Below the pieces are notes generated by a model. It had not been told where the DNA came from. It made no database searches and saw only the letters and a program-made list of their open reading frames with translations. From Todiramphus chloris collaris (Eukaryota; Chordata; Aves; Coraciiformes; Alcedinidae): a DNA stretch of 64,000 nucleotides. Both the position numbers and the translations under genes were made by a program. Within the stretch, counting starts at the first letter, position 1. Each line of letters opens with the position of its first letter. Shown one piece after another: positions 26,513 to 39,080 of the stretch. The DNA lies in NCBI GenBank assembly GCA_025345505.1, contig JANVCC010000121.1:337512-401511 (forward strand), given 5' to 3'.

Positions 26513-29500
26513 CTGTTAATAAAAAAGAAAATGGGGTTAGTGTTTGTTCTGCAATTCATTTTGAAGATCAACAGTTCACAAGAAGTTAAGCTGTGAATGA
26601 ACTCTCAGCCTTTACGTAGCAGGAGTCTTTCTTTCCTAGGTAGGATTTTGAAGAGAAAAACTTCTTGGAAGGAGGCACAGGCTTTATCTGTTAAAGAAAA
26701 AAGCCCGAATCCAAACATGAAGAGCATCCAGCTCTGATAGTCAGAGCTGTTAAGAGTTAAATAAAGGCAGAATAAGAGTAGATAACAGTAATAACATATA
26801 ATAATCATCATAATGCAGTAATAGTAGTAACAAAAGTAGAAGACAATTTGCTGAGCAGGGCCATTTCAAATCCTAAATGATCCGTACTCCACAGAAATTC
26901 ATTCTGCTTAGACTCTAAAGCTGTCTCTTTAAACGCAAAGGAAAATACAACTTTTTTTTGTCCAACAATACTCAGAGATGTTTGTGGTTTAAAAAGAAGA
27001 ATGGATTTTTAACCTCGCAGCCTTAAAATTACATTCTTTAAACCTGTCCCAGCACCTCGGTATACACGGAGCTCAAAACCAACTTTCAGCGACATGCAGC
27101 AGTTTCTGAAGATGCCTATTACTAGGACATCAACCTGATGTTCACTTTACCACTTCACTATTTTAAGCTCCTGAGGAACACTCATATAAACGGGATTTTT
27201 TACTTCATTTTTTTTTTTCACCCTGATTGACCAGTTTATTTTTGCTATACAAAGAGCCACCAAAATGTAATCTGGAAAAGCTCCTACAGGAACAGGTTCT
27301 GCAGCCACCCGTATCAGCTATACCTTTTCTCCTCTGATAAGCCTTCCAGAGCTGCAAGATACAAGATTCAATTGCAGTAATTTGAGACTCCATTCCTTGT
27401 TCAGAAAACAGTAACAATTCCCACAGGTTTATCCCGGCGTGACCATACTATACCCAGTCTATTTGCTTTAGATAGCTAAAAGCGAGACACAGATTTGTTA
27501 TCTCCATTGGAGATTTTTCAGATTATTAGGAAGGTCAGAAACACCCCAGAAGCAAAGCTGTACCTGTCCAAATTAAAGCCACTCCTCTGAAAGGTGCCAG
27601 AAACACGTTACTTCAGAGAAAGCAAAATGAAAGTTTCATTGAACCTGTCTGCAGATCGAGTTTCAGCCTGACACACATCCTGACATAGGAACTCTGCTGC
27701 ACTAAAATAAAAGCTCGAGGACTTAAGTCCTTTCTGGAAATTCATTTGTTAGTGTTCTTTCCAGCAGCAATTCACACAGGCCAAAGCAGTTTCTAATCAA
27801 GAGAGCAGGATTCTTCCCCAGAAGAGCCTAACGCTTACCGGAGAGGTGAAGAACTCAGAATGCGAAGAAGAACAATTCAACGGACTTTGGCTAGTGGATA
27901 CTGCAATTATTTTGTTATGTCGACACAACACACCTGGGATTCTCAAGTGATTTAACAGAGAAAAGGCAAGGAACATGCAAATTGCAATCAAGAAAATTCC
28001 TTCCCTAAAAGAGAAGAGAGCAGAGCAAAAAGTAGTCAGAAATGCAGACTGTCCTGACCTTACTGAAGGAGAACTGGAGGATAAGATAAGCAGCTGTAAT
28101 ACTAAGTAGATAGGGATGGAAAGAGAGGTCTTAGCAATGCTACTTCGATTTCCTCCCCAAGAAGTCTAACATCAATTTTGCTAGAGTGGCATCTTATTTT
28201 TGCACTAAAAATCATCCCTGTGAATTTACTGAAGCAAAAACCCCACCATATTTAAAAAGAAATTAGAAAAAACCCAAGCAAGAACAATCACAGAGCAGGA
28301 GGAAGTCCAACTACTAGAGGATCCCTAATCTGGGTTCTGCAGGACACAAAAGATGATGCTCCAGACTATCAAAATAAACAGATTCTGCAAAAACACGCCT
28401 GAAGGTTCACTTCATACTTTAAGTACACCAGAAGATCCAACTCTGTCCCTCCTGGCACGCGGGCTCTTGGCGTCTCCTAAATAATCTGTTTTACCAAGCA
28501 GAAACAGTGCTTTTGCAAATGGCTGCTCAAATTTTTAAACACGTGAAATATACGCAGTATTTTTAAAAATACTTAAAACACCTTGATCAGTAACAAGGCC
28601 TCACCTACCTACCCTCAGAATCCATCCTTCAGTCACTAAAACGCTTACTTTTTTAACATCTACTGCATACAGGGAGCAAGGTGAATTTGGGATGGCAGAA
28701 TATTCTGCTGCAGAGCATGACGTTTAACATACAGTATGCTGAACAGCTTGTCCGTAAAAGAATTCTCTGGTAATGCAAACTCTTCTTAGATGTTACCATT
28801 TTGTCTAAAAGCACCCAAGAGCAGCAGACCACCACAGCAGCATTCATGTGCACACATTATACAGAAAAAGCACAATTAAAGAATATTCCAGCTCGTGCAA
28901 CTGCAAAAACCCTCAAGCTATACAGAGGAAGGGTTCCCAAATAACACTTGCTCAAGCATCCCAGCAAGCAGCGGCGGGAACCAGCAGCAGCTCCCAGCTT
29001 CAAACTCCTACTCCCCTAATCACCACTTCCTAGCTGGGAACAGCAGGACTGAAGGGCAGGGGGGAGAAAAAACCAAACCCAACAAGTGTGTTACTTTCTT
29101 CTGCTCCTTGTTCCCTAATCCCTTCATTGATCTCCAAGTATGCTGTGACTCAGCAAAGAAAGGAGTTAAATTTTCACAGCACTACAGTGATAATCTCATT
29201 TCATTGCCCACCAAAAAAATAAATCAAAAATCAGATAAAGGATTGCCTGGCTAGGCACAGCGAGAGCCTTGAAATTACCTGACACAGGATTCCACCCTTC
29301 CTTCTCCAAAAAGACTGTACAAAAAAAGAAAGGTAAGATTTTGGGTGGTTTTTTTCTTGTAAATCCAGGGCTCAATGACAGAAAGCAGCCAAGGCAAGAT
29401 CATGAAACTTAGAAAAATTCAGAGGGAGAAGGCCCAGGATCCACACCCCAAATGAAGCGATCCCTTCATAGCTCTGAGCCTGAGCTAACCTGCAGTTAAG

Positions 29501-31841
29501 CAGCACTTAAGCTCGCTGAAGTTAAGGACGTGGTTACACATACATTTATTCACTGCTTTGCAAAGATATACGTGGCACGGAGGCCAGAACTCTGAGGCTT
29601 CTGTCCACAACACTCATTAATAGCTGAGCTTAGAAAATGCTGACTTCCCTTTATTTTTACTCCAAATACCTCCTTTGCGGGATGAGGAAGTCCTTGCGTA
29701 CAAGCACAGAGAATGGCTTCACCGAGTCCTGTGTCGCCTGCACACACCCTCCCAAGTAAAGAATAAGAAGAAACACCAGAGAATTAACCATCACTCCAGA
29801 ATGGGGCTAAACCACGACAGCAGTAGAGCTCAATTTATTGGCAGTTAAATAGCTTGACTGAAAGACTTTCACAAGTAATCAATCATCTAATGCATTCTCA
29901 CAGAGCGGTTTCCCCAGCGCAAACAGATTCCCATTTTCTGGCAATGGCATCTAGCATTCCTTTGAGTTGGTAAAAAGTGAAAAGTGGCAGCTGCTTACCA
30001 CCCACCAAGGTGGTCAGGCTCAAGGACAGCCTTGGGATACTCCCTACCTCCTCAACCACTTGAGAAGCCAGCACCTACCTTCCCTCGCACAACACCCCAC
30101 CTCATCTTTCCACCGGCAGCCAAATTTTCTGTCGTGCAGCATCACAGGGATCAGGGGGCAGGAACATGAAAGTGGGGTCCGGTGACAGGAAGACAAAGCT
30201 AGGAAAGCTGAGACAACCTGGCAGAAACACTGTACATGCTGGAGGACTTCAGCTCTTTAGAAGCCCCTTGCCACTCAAGCTGCCGTTCTGAGGCAGCCCG
30301 AGGAAGAGGGGGCAGCCCACAAGAACAGTGCAGGAACAGTTCATGGTCCGCCATCCTCGCTGGCCCACACTCACCTACCCATGGGAAGTTACTATTCTGT
30401 GCTCCAAGGTTACGATTCAATGCTGCACATTTTCACATGTCAACAGGAGGCAATGTTACACTGGTTGCACGTTCATACCATGACCAATGGCCTCTGCACT
30501 AAAACACAAAAGGAATACACGAATGTTTGAAACCAGACAGCAGGATTCATTCTCCTCTCCCTGCTTCCCCGACACCATCGATAGGAACATTTGACCCAAG
30601 CTCCTTCCTCTTTATTTCACATTTAGTAGCCATAGAGAACGGGTGCTTGGATGACTTCGATATTACGACACTGACAGCGGCTAAGAGCAGCAACTTATCC
30701 ACTGCATCCATTGTAAAATCGCTTCGTAATCTTGCAAAGCGGACGGGCTCTAAAGGTTAAAAGGTAAAAGGCTCTGTCAAAAAACCACAACAAAGAAATA
30801 CCAGTCTGGTGGTAAGATTAAACTGTATCCACCTTCTGTGCAATTCCCGTGCTGCCTGAAACAACCAGCATTGGCCACAGACAAAGGGCAACCAGACAAG
30901 ATTGACACCCAACTCTGCCATCTTTCCACTGCGCTGAATGCCGTTCGTTTTGAAAGGTCTACCTCCTAAGCTCCTCTCTGAAATGCACTGTTCGAAAAAC
31001 AAGCGGAGCTCACCCCACAGAGGAATTTTTCTATCATTTTGAAACCTTGCCCGTAGCGGGGAAGCATCAGGCTCCTTCAAATGCCAGGCACTGCCACTCC
31101 CTAGTCCGTCCCAGAGCTGTGGTGGTTGAGCAACACTACAGCTCCTGCTCCCAGCACTGGGGCATGCTCCTCCACAGCTCCGACACCAGCTCCGGCACAG
31201 CCTCACTGCCGACAGCAGGTCGCATTCCTCCCTCCCTCCCTCCGATTTTTCCACTACAATGTGGAACATGCCTCGGAATTTACAACTAGGTTGTTCAGAG
31301 TACGTTGATTAACTAAATCTTACAACACTGCTGCTAGAAATCGGAGGCCGTGCACACACACGGGGACGGCGGCTGTTGGCTGGGCAGTAGCAGTTAAGCA
31401 GTAAAAGGCTAGCATTTATGAAGCCTCCCTTGTCAGAGCTATTTATGCCTGCACCCTTTCTGTCCTCGCCCCTCTAACCTCAGCCTACCTCACTCACCGC
31501 AGCAGAGTGCCATAAAGTGCTTGGTTAGGGATTAACGTTGAGCTCCACCACTATCCACACTCATACTTACTTCTGCTTTGCCAATGATTAACATGAAGTT
31601 TATGTAGTCTTGCCTCCCCCAAAAATGTCAGAGGTTACATAGTTTTGCTCTTTGCTGAAGGATAACCCTTGTACAGATTGTTTTTCCCCATCTGCAATTC
31701 ATGTCGCCATTTAAAAAGGCTTGGCTGCTTTAGGTGGAACCAAGCTATGAAGCTAAAAGCGCACCCCGAGCAAAGGGGAGCACAAATGCTTTTACTGACT
31801 TAGGAGATTTCTGTATGTAAACTATGATTCCCATTTTTTAG

Positions 31842-31859
31842 CTCCCCCCCCCCCCCCCC
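31842..31859. repeat. C homopolymer run
   Basis: About 18 consecutive C residues (a G-run on the minus, transcribed strand). A length-variable homopolymer like this is a likely site of sequencing or assembly error. Confidence 0.85.
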
Positions 31860-32559
31860 AAACAACACATTCACTTTCTCCAGGTGCTCTGAAAAGCAAA
31901 GGCATTTCTAACACCTATGAAAGCATCCACATAAAGAAAATAAATTCGAAAGCTCTCCTGCCCTTGGCTTGCTAGAATACCCTAGAGCTGGAAAGTTTAG
32001 GGAAGAGTTCTGTCTCCAACAGCAAAAGGAGGTGGGCAGAACAGAGCGGCAAGGGGGTGACTCCTCCAGCCGGCAGAGGCAGCCCGGCCCGCACCAGCTA
32101 AACCAAGAGAGATGTGCTATGAAACCCAACCTGACCGCGGTTCGGAACGCACATCTGTGTGTCCTGAACACGCTCAAAAAGGAACCCACAGCAACCCACA
32201 GCCTGGTGTAAGAAGGAAAGCTGTAGCCATCAGCTTCCTATAGGACAGAAAATCCCATGATGCGTTCAGAGTTCACGTTAGAAGAACAGCACTGAAACAA
32301 CAATCAATACGGGGATATATTTAGAAGCTTGGCTTTTTTCACCGCACAGACAAGTATGAAAGGCACAAGGTTTCAATCAATGCAAACCAATATTTGAACA
32401 GATGCCACGCAGACTAGAGGAGATTAAATATTTAACACGTTCTTCCACGGCTGCCTTATAAAAGGTATAGAAACCCATCTGTGAGTCAAATCCTTCAAGA
32501 TGGACAAACGGCCCTTCACACTATCCGTGTGGCACGAAACCCCAGCTAGCCTTCGTCAC

Positions 32560-32860
32560 ACCTGGGTGGTCTTCAGGCTGGAACGGGGCCGTCGCCCGAG
32601 CCGCAGGACCGCGCGCCCAGACGTCGCACCGTCTTCACGCCGGCACCGAAAGCCAAACTTACCAAGCGCTGCCCGGCTGGTTCGGCGCGAGCCCCCGCGA
32701 CCACGGCCGGCTGCGTTTCTGGGGGAAGCGTGCCACCGGGCACCGCCGCGGCTCAGGGGCCTGGGCAGCCTGGGCCGGCCAACGCGGAAGTCGCGCTGAC
32801 AGAGGCAATAAATGTCCATCACCAAGGCGACGAGGTGAAAGGACACCGATCTAGGATTTC
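32560..32860 (-). promoter_or_regulatory. NEDD4L: Intronic CpG island with candidate alternative NEDD4L first exon
   Basis: About 300 bp is dense in CpG inside otherwise AT-rich intron 1. On the minus strand a strong donor, GCTTG|GTAAGTTT, places an exon end at 32663. If this exon splices to exon 2 at 26512, the frame that continues the C2 domain meets an in-frame TGA at 32753-32755, with no ATG in the 30 codons between. The ATGs at about 32846 and 32819 are in a different frame and would run out of frame into exon 2. The exon would thus be an untranslated leader, and translation would have to start at a Met further downstream. The CpG island is directly visible; promoter and exon function are inferred. 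Confidence 0.5.
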
Positions 32861-32883
32861 ACCTGGAGAAAGCTGAACCGCGG

Positions 32884-32912
32884 CGGGGGGGGTGGTGGTT
32901 TGGTTTGTGGGT
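32884..32912 (+). other. G-rich tract with quadruplex potential
   Basis: Eight consecutive G are followed by GG, GG, GG and GGG runs separated by T-rich spacers, immediately next to the intronic CpG island. On the minus strand this lies just upstream of the candidate alternative exon. Confidence 0.45.
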
Positions 32913-33097
32913 TTTTTTTCTCCCCTCTGTGTAGAGACAGTTTTGATTTCAAAGCGAGATAGGCGTCAGTGAGGTAAATTTCCACTGACTTGAAGGAGAG
33001 AAACCAGATTGCACTGGAAAGTTACCTGCATGCAGAGACTCTGCGAATCTGGTTTCATCTGCTGAGCGCCTCGTCTCTATTTTTATTATACCTGAAA

Positions 33098-33205
33098 GTT
33101 TGCAAAACATAAAGAAATAGAAAAGACAACAGATCTTTAACTCAGTGTTTTGGTTGCAAAACACACTGGAATGGAAAAGACAACTAATCTTTAATCCAGC
33201 CTTTT
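33098..33205. repeat. Tandem duplication, two copies of a 54-bp unit
   Basis: The segment starting TTGCAAAACA at about 33100 and containing AAAAGACAACAGATCTTTAA recurs 54 bp later as TTGCAAAACACACTGG with AAAAGACAACTAATCTTTAA. Several substitutions separate the copies, so the duplication is not recent. Confidence 0.85.
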
Positions 33206-35633
33206 TGCTGTTGACACTTTTGTTCTCCTGAATGAAAAACCACAAACAGAGGCCCTGGTGTGCTGGACATCATAAAAACAGCCACCCAAACAAACTGCCC
33301 CTTAATCGACCCCATTTGGAAAAAATAAATTAAAAAAAAAAACCCAAAACACAAACAACGAGGATTTGTAGTTTCAAACCAAAACAGAGTACTTGTCATT
33401 TACTTTTAAAAGGGGCAGAAGTGTTTTCTATGGCAAACCCAACAATGTTAGGCTACTCCTAAATCTTTTCGCAACAGAAAATGCAGAAAAGTTACGATTG
33501 CAGAATCACGCTGGCTCTGACTTGGATTTGTTGGCGCATTAAACAAACACACATTACAGCAGAGTGAAAAAAGCCACACTCTAGAAAGCTTTTCCACCTC
33601 AACATCTGGCACAGAACGTTACCAAGCCAGATCATCCTCTGCTGTCACACTCTGAACTCACGCTCCTGCCAGCACGCAGCCGCCCAGGAAGCAGGAGTGG
33701 CCACCTCGCTGGAGCTGTTCCTGCCTCAGCAGTGCTCAGGTGAGGTGAGATCAAAGGCTCACCCCTCTGCTGCCATCGCCGGACCCCTCGGAGCGATGCT
33801 CGAGAACAGCCCCAGGCCCCTGCCCAGCAAACTCCAGCCACCGAACACCATGGCCCCAGAAACGCTCCCCTTTCACATCGAGATCTCTGCACACATCTAA
33901 AGGAAAAACAACAAACCTGCTCAAAAGCAGCCAGAGTTGGGCAGAAAGGCCACAAGGCAGGCTTCTCACACCGCTACCTTCACTATCTCCCAGCAGCACA
34001 GGCAGCTGGAGCTGGTTTTCTTTCTGGAGATACAAGGAGATGAGAGGCATCCAAATGGAACAGGTCAACCTCTGGGGACATGGCAGTGATTTCCTGAAGG
34101 CCATAGCAACAGTACGTGATAAGCCTCAGTATAATTCTTGCGGTATCTTAATAATCTTGAAATTTGTCAGCGGCAGTTTTGCAAACAGTGATAAAAATCT
34201 CAGTTCTGCAATGAAAACAAGAACATGTGCTGAGGGTACAAACCACATCTCCACTCTCCTCTGTGAAGTTCAGCGGAGGAAAATAGAGCACAGGTCACTA
34301 GGTTACAGCCAGCTACTTATCTGCCTCAAGCGTGGAAATTAAAATCTCATTTCAGGTAGCTTCACTAAGAGCAACCTGGGAACCCCAGCTCATCCCTTTC
34401 TTCCTGCAAGTGTTAATCGCATTTTCCCTCACCAATTCCGAGGCTGAAACAAATCGTGCCTTTCCCACCCCGCTGAATTATCGACCCTTGCCGTGTGATG
34501 CAATAGATCTAAAAAACCCCAAATGTTATTTTGCTAAAGCAGATCTCAAAATCGGAGCAACTAAACCCAGAAGCTTTTGGAGGCAAAAAGTGCCATGTAA
34601 TCTGGATCAGAGACCCTCCTGGCTCCACAGAGTTGGGCAGTTGGCAGGCCATTGGCACTCACGGCTCTCCAGGGCACGTCTGCAGCCTGAGGTGAAGACC
34701 TTCCGCACCGCACGGCAACAAAACCCCAGATAAACCCAAGGTCTGAGGAAACCAGAACACCGCCACTGAGCAAAACCCGACTTCTCATCTTCACACAACA
34801 GTGCCCCTAGTTGAAGAGGACCAACTCTTTTTAACGCTAGAAGCGGAGTGCATTCACCAGCTCCCTGTGCTGGAGCTGGAGGTGGTGGCAGCAGCAGCTC
34901 CTTCTGCAGGAGTCTGAAGGGCCGGCAGGAGAGACAAGGGGTTTAAGTTCCCAAAATGGTCATATGAAGCCAAGTTCCGCCAGTATAGCCACAGGCCATG
35001 TCAGGCTACACTTAAAGGAGGCTGATTATCCCAGGAAGCTCAAGAATGCTTGGAGTGGTGGCTGGGGAGGAGCCATGACCTCTACCAAAGGGGCTGTGAC
35101 CACACACTGGTTTTGCCCTGGGCTTGCTCCTGTTCTGCACTCAGGCTCAGTGGTCATCTGCATCTCCATCCTCCCGGATCTTTCAGCTAAACAGACAGAT
35201 ACCGGTCTAAACACCTACTCCCAGCGTTCACACTACAGGAAGGACTACCCCTGCGAAGACTGCAATAGCAGCAGGTTTGCCATAAAAAGCACAACGATCG
35301 CTCGTATCTGCTTAATTTAGCACCATTTTGTGGCAAGTATCTTGAAGGAAAGAAAAACAGTAGTACGAGAGAGGGGGCTGGCTATGTTTGCTGAATCATC
35401 TGCGTACCTCGTAAATTTATGCTATAGGAAATTCTGAAGGAAACCTCAGTCTGCTTTTCTCTCGGAGAAACCAAGCCGAGTATTTCACCTTCCATGATCA
35501 CAAAGAAACAGAAAAAGCAGTTCTTACGCACTGCTCTTTGACATAAGAAAGCTTTGATTAGGAGTTAACGGTGCTTTTGCAGAAGCCTGTGACCTGAAAG
35601 CGGCTCTTCTATATGCACTTCAGTTTTAAAAGG

Positions 35634-35688
35634 GGAAAAAACCCTCAAACAAAAACCTCACAACAAAAAACCAACCCCTCACCCAACC
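35634..35688. repeat. A/C-rich low-complexity tract
   Basis: Irregular CAAA, CCCTC and ACCAACCCC units. It belongs to the same compositional class as the tracts at 4.45, 16.08 and 23.04 kb. Confidence 0.7.
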
Positions 35689-36605
35689 TTGATCTTGCAC
35701 CAAAGATCAGCACCAACATCATCTGTACTCCAACCGAAAACTTCCTGCGAGTGTAAACAGAAAATTCATAAAGGAAAATCTGACAGTAATTTATTTTCCA
35801 TCCCTTAGGGGATACAGAAATTCAGCTGAATCATTAAAACCTCATGCTTTTATTTAAACAAACATCTAACTTTCTGGCATGAAAAAGCATCCCTTCAAGT
35901 ATGAACTACCATAAAATAAAGGAACGATGTTTTTCCACGTAGGATGACTACATTACACTGGCCCTGACAGTCGTAAAAGCTCTGCCAACCAGAGAGTGAA
36001 ACAAGGCCAGCTGGTTTAATTTCAGATATTCATTATCCTGGGGTCAATGTCCAGGCAGATCTATTACTTCCCACTACACAGAAGAGAGTAGGACTTCAAA
36101 GTATATTAGTCAAAAGAGAAACACAAAAAAGTCCGATTCCCTAGTGAACGTTCAACAGTTTTGCCCGATAATGAAGAATGCTCTAAATTCCCCATTCAGG
36201 GTCTGCAGGAAGAATTCACAGCACAAAGTCTTGAAGCATCTTTTTTAACATGGCAAAACTTTTACCTTTCACGAAGCCAACCTTCAGTACAGTTAATTTT
36301 TTTTCCCAACACTACGCACATATTTTGATATGATGAAATCCACCACGCCCTTAAAATTTAAACTTTTAAAAAGTGAAAAATTAAGAATTACATTCAGTAC
36401 AATCCTCTTAACTTTTTCCTGTTCAACCCAGGTGTAACTCAGTATTTTAGGCTATCAGTTCTCAGAAAACCCCACCACTTTATCAGAAAGCATCCATGAG
36501 TAAGCAGTGCATATGACCTCAGAAACAGTCACAGAAGGGATGAGGTTGGATCCAGCTCTGGAGAGGATTTAGTCCCACCCCGAGCACGCCTGATCAGTTC
36601 TGCAT

Positions 36606-36975
36606 GTGACACCTCCAGGGATGGAGACGCTCCCACCTCTGCCGGTCATGCTCTGCCCCACACAGCCCCGGAGGCTGCCGGCCCCCCTCTGCCGCGAGGG
36701 CAAGCTGCTGGCTCCACCAGGGTCCAAAGGATCTTCTCCACAGAGCTGCTTTTCAGCTGCTCAGGCCCTGTCCTCTCCTGAAGCACGGGGCTATCCTGCC
36801 CAGGTGCAGGACGCACATTTCCTTTTGCTGAACTTCACGAGATTCCTGCTAGCCCGTTTCTCCAGCCCGTCCAGCTCCCTCTGCAAGGCAGCACAACCCT
36901 CTGCGCATATCAACCTCTCCTCCCAGTTTGTATCACCTCCATCTCAAAGTTTGTTGACAAACTGCACCTTAGATT
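36606..36975 (-). mobile_element. CR1 LINE fragment (3' untranslated region part)
   Basis: The plus strand holds phrases typical of the reverse complement of avian CR1 3' regions: CACCTCCAGGGATGGAGAC near 36610, and further on TTGCTGAACTTCACGAGATT, TTTCTCCAGCCCGTCCAG and GCAGCACAACCCTCTGCG, then TCCTCCCAGTTTGTATCACC. The element is therefore in minus orientation and diverged. Its terminal repeat motif is not present at the low-coordinate end. The 152-codon plus-strand ORF covering it is a by-product of the repeat. Limits are approximate. Confidence 0.8.
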
Positions 36976-37097
36976 GGGGCACAAAGAGGAAAGCAGTGTT
37001 TCCAGATTTAAATAATAATAATGCTTTGAATGACAAATTAGAGATGACTTGGAAACAGACATAAAACAGAATTCACAGGAAAAAAAAGCTTCAAAAT

Positions 37098-37185
37098 AAT
37101 TGTGGTTGGGAATCAGGCAGGTAGGAGAACAGATTTAAAACACCCGTGGCTAAGAATCAGGCAGGTAGGAAAGCATTAAGCTCAG
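37098..37185. repeat. Tandem duplication, two copies of a 44-bp unit
   Basis: GAATCAGGCAGGTAGGA occurs at 37110 and again 44 bp later, with similar flanks (TGTGGTTGG versus CGTGGCTAA). Only the core is strongly conserved between copies. Confidence 0.75.
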
Positions 37186-37400
37186 GTTTTATTTGTAGGC
37201 AATGACACGTGCGAAGCCCCAAGGAGTCTTATGCTTTTTTTTAAAAAAAGACACGTAAATCTCAAAAGACCTAGTAAACTTTTCCCCATTTTGGACAGGC
37301 TGAATTCGCATACGAAACCTACAAAAGAAGATCCCGCAACAAGTGGGAGAGGTTTAGGTCTATGCATTCCAGCAGCCCAACTACATATGCCAAGTCAGGC

Positions 37401-37518
37401 CTGTTCTGTGTGACCTGCCCTGGGTGATCCTGATCTGGATCACCTTCCAACCTGGGGTTCCTTCAACCTTCCAACCATGGGTCCCTTCCAAACCCTGCCA
37501 TTCTAGAATTCTATGATT
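37401..37518 (+). mobile_element. CR1 LINE 3' end fragment, plus orientation
   Basis: The segment contains GTGACCTGCCCTGGGTGATC, GGGTCCCTTCCAAACCCTGC and then CATTCTAGAATTCTATGATT, which is the standard order at the CR1 3' end including the 8-bp-type terminal repeats. It is a short 5'-truncated copy, as usual for CR1. Confidence 0.8.
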
Positions 37519-37840
37519 AGTTACCAACTGATCACACAGGAACGTTTATGTAACCACAATCTATATTCTTGTTAGATATTTAATGATTTTAGACCATAAA
37601 CAATCAGCTTTATCATGGCCGCACTGTTTAATGACAGAACACACATTCAATAAAAACATAATCCACCAATAAACCGTGACTGGAGACTTGTTTCTAAACC
37701 AGGTAACGTCAGTGACCTACTCCACAGCACCCACTCACAGACGAAAGCTGCACCAGCAGCTCTTTCACCTGGAGAATGACCTGGAGGAACAGGACAAGGC
37801 ATTTCTTAAATAGGGGAAGGGACCCCCTCTCACCGCAGAC

Positions 37841-37900
37841 ATCACAGAATGATAGGGATGGAAGGGACCTCTAGAGATCACCTAGTCCAACCCCCCCAAC
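37841..37900 (-). mobile_element. CR1 LINE 3' end fragment, minus orientation
   Basis: ATCACAGAATGATAGGGATG, followed by GAAGGGACCTCTAGAGATCA and CCTAGTCCAACCC, is the reverse complement of the CR1 3' terminus. Only about 60 bp is recognisable. It faces the plus-orientation copy 320 bp away. Confidence 0.85.
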
Positions 37901-38993
37901 ATCACAGGCTTGTGTGTCTGGGTTGTATTCTTGCGTTTCCAACACAGGTGGACTCTGTGTTCCACCTCTGTCTCCTCCCTTTCCTTCCTATTCACTTTAA
38001 AACCCCTGCAGCCCTTTGACAAAGATCTGACTCTGGGGAGAGTCATTTAAACAGATAGTCCAGGGCCAGCAAGCTCCTACACACTCTGATGTCTCATAAA
38101 GGAATGAGAAAGCCTTCAGCTTCTAATTCAGGCCTAGACTGACTGGGGAAGATTTGGGATCTGACTGCTTTGGCTTAGATTTGGGATGCTGAGCAGCGAG
38201 CAAACACAGACCCTCCTGGCCAGAAGGACAGCAAATCCCGCACTGGAAACCAATGGTTTCCTTCTCCAGTGTCCACTGACATACAAGGATATGTTATCAA
38301 CAGCCAAAAATGTGGACAAAGCTTAAGGTATTGTGGAAAAAAAAAAAGCTGTAATTTAAGAAAATTATTAACAAGAACATGACCAATGTAGAAGACCAGT
38401 AATTTACCCACAGATATTATTTCCTACCATTTTAAGATGCTTTTTCAAGAGGAAAGAAATAAGTTACTATCTTTCTTTTAGTTAAAGGATATACAGTCAC
38501 TGCTCAAATATGCCAAAGGCACACAAGGTCCAAACAACCAATTTCAGCAAGTTTGTCAACAGCATATCAACAGGATGGGGTAAAAAAATACATTACTTCT
38601 GCCTGGAGGAAAAATCCTTGTTAAAGAGTAAAATTGCGTACTGTGTTTTTTTAAGATGAAGTTACCCAACTGCAGAGCAGTGTCCATATAACCCTTAGCC
38701 TGGGCTAGCAGCATTTCGACCCACGCCTCGTGCTGCGTGAGCAGCCAGGGGAGCGATGCGCGTGGTGCAGAGGCAGCTGGAACACGCCGCGGCTCTATCT
38801 GCACCATGGAAATGCTGCTAACACCCAGGCCATTTCTTCCCCTTCCATGAAATACGCTCATCTTTTTCACACCGTAGAAAAAGCAGCTCATATAAAGACA
38901 CAGGAAAAACCCTCCAGTGACACCAGAACTGTATTGTTTTACATAAGCAACTTCAGCACACACATTGGGGGTGGAAGGCTTGGGGTTGACTAG

Positions 38994-39080
38994 GGTTTTT
39001 TTGGTTTGTTTTGGGGGGTTTAGTGTGTTGCTTGCTTCGGGGTTTTTTGTTGGTTTTGGTGGCGTTTTTTTTTAATTGTT
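38994..39080. repeat. T/G-rich low-complexity tract
   Basis: The plus strand is almost only T and G, with GGGGGG, TTTTGG and GTTGG units. It belongs to the same compositional class as 15.2 and 49.47 kb. Confidence 0.75.

Noticed and set aside
32500..32799. 99-codon plus-strand ORF in the intronic CpG island
   Set aside because: Arg/Pro-rich composition follows CpG content, no homology is recognisable, and the better-supported signal here is the minus-strand donor.
36606..37064. 152-codon plus-strand ORF
   Set aside because: It lies antisense on a CR1 3' untranslated fragment, so it is not a host gene.
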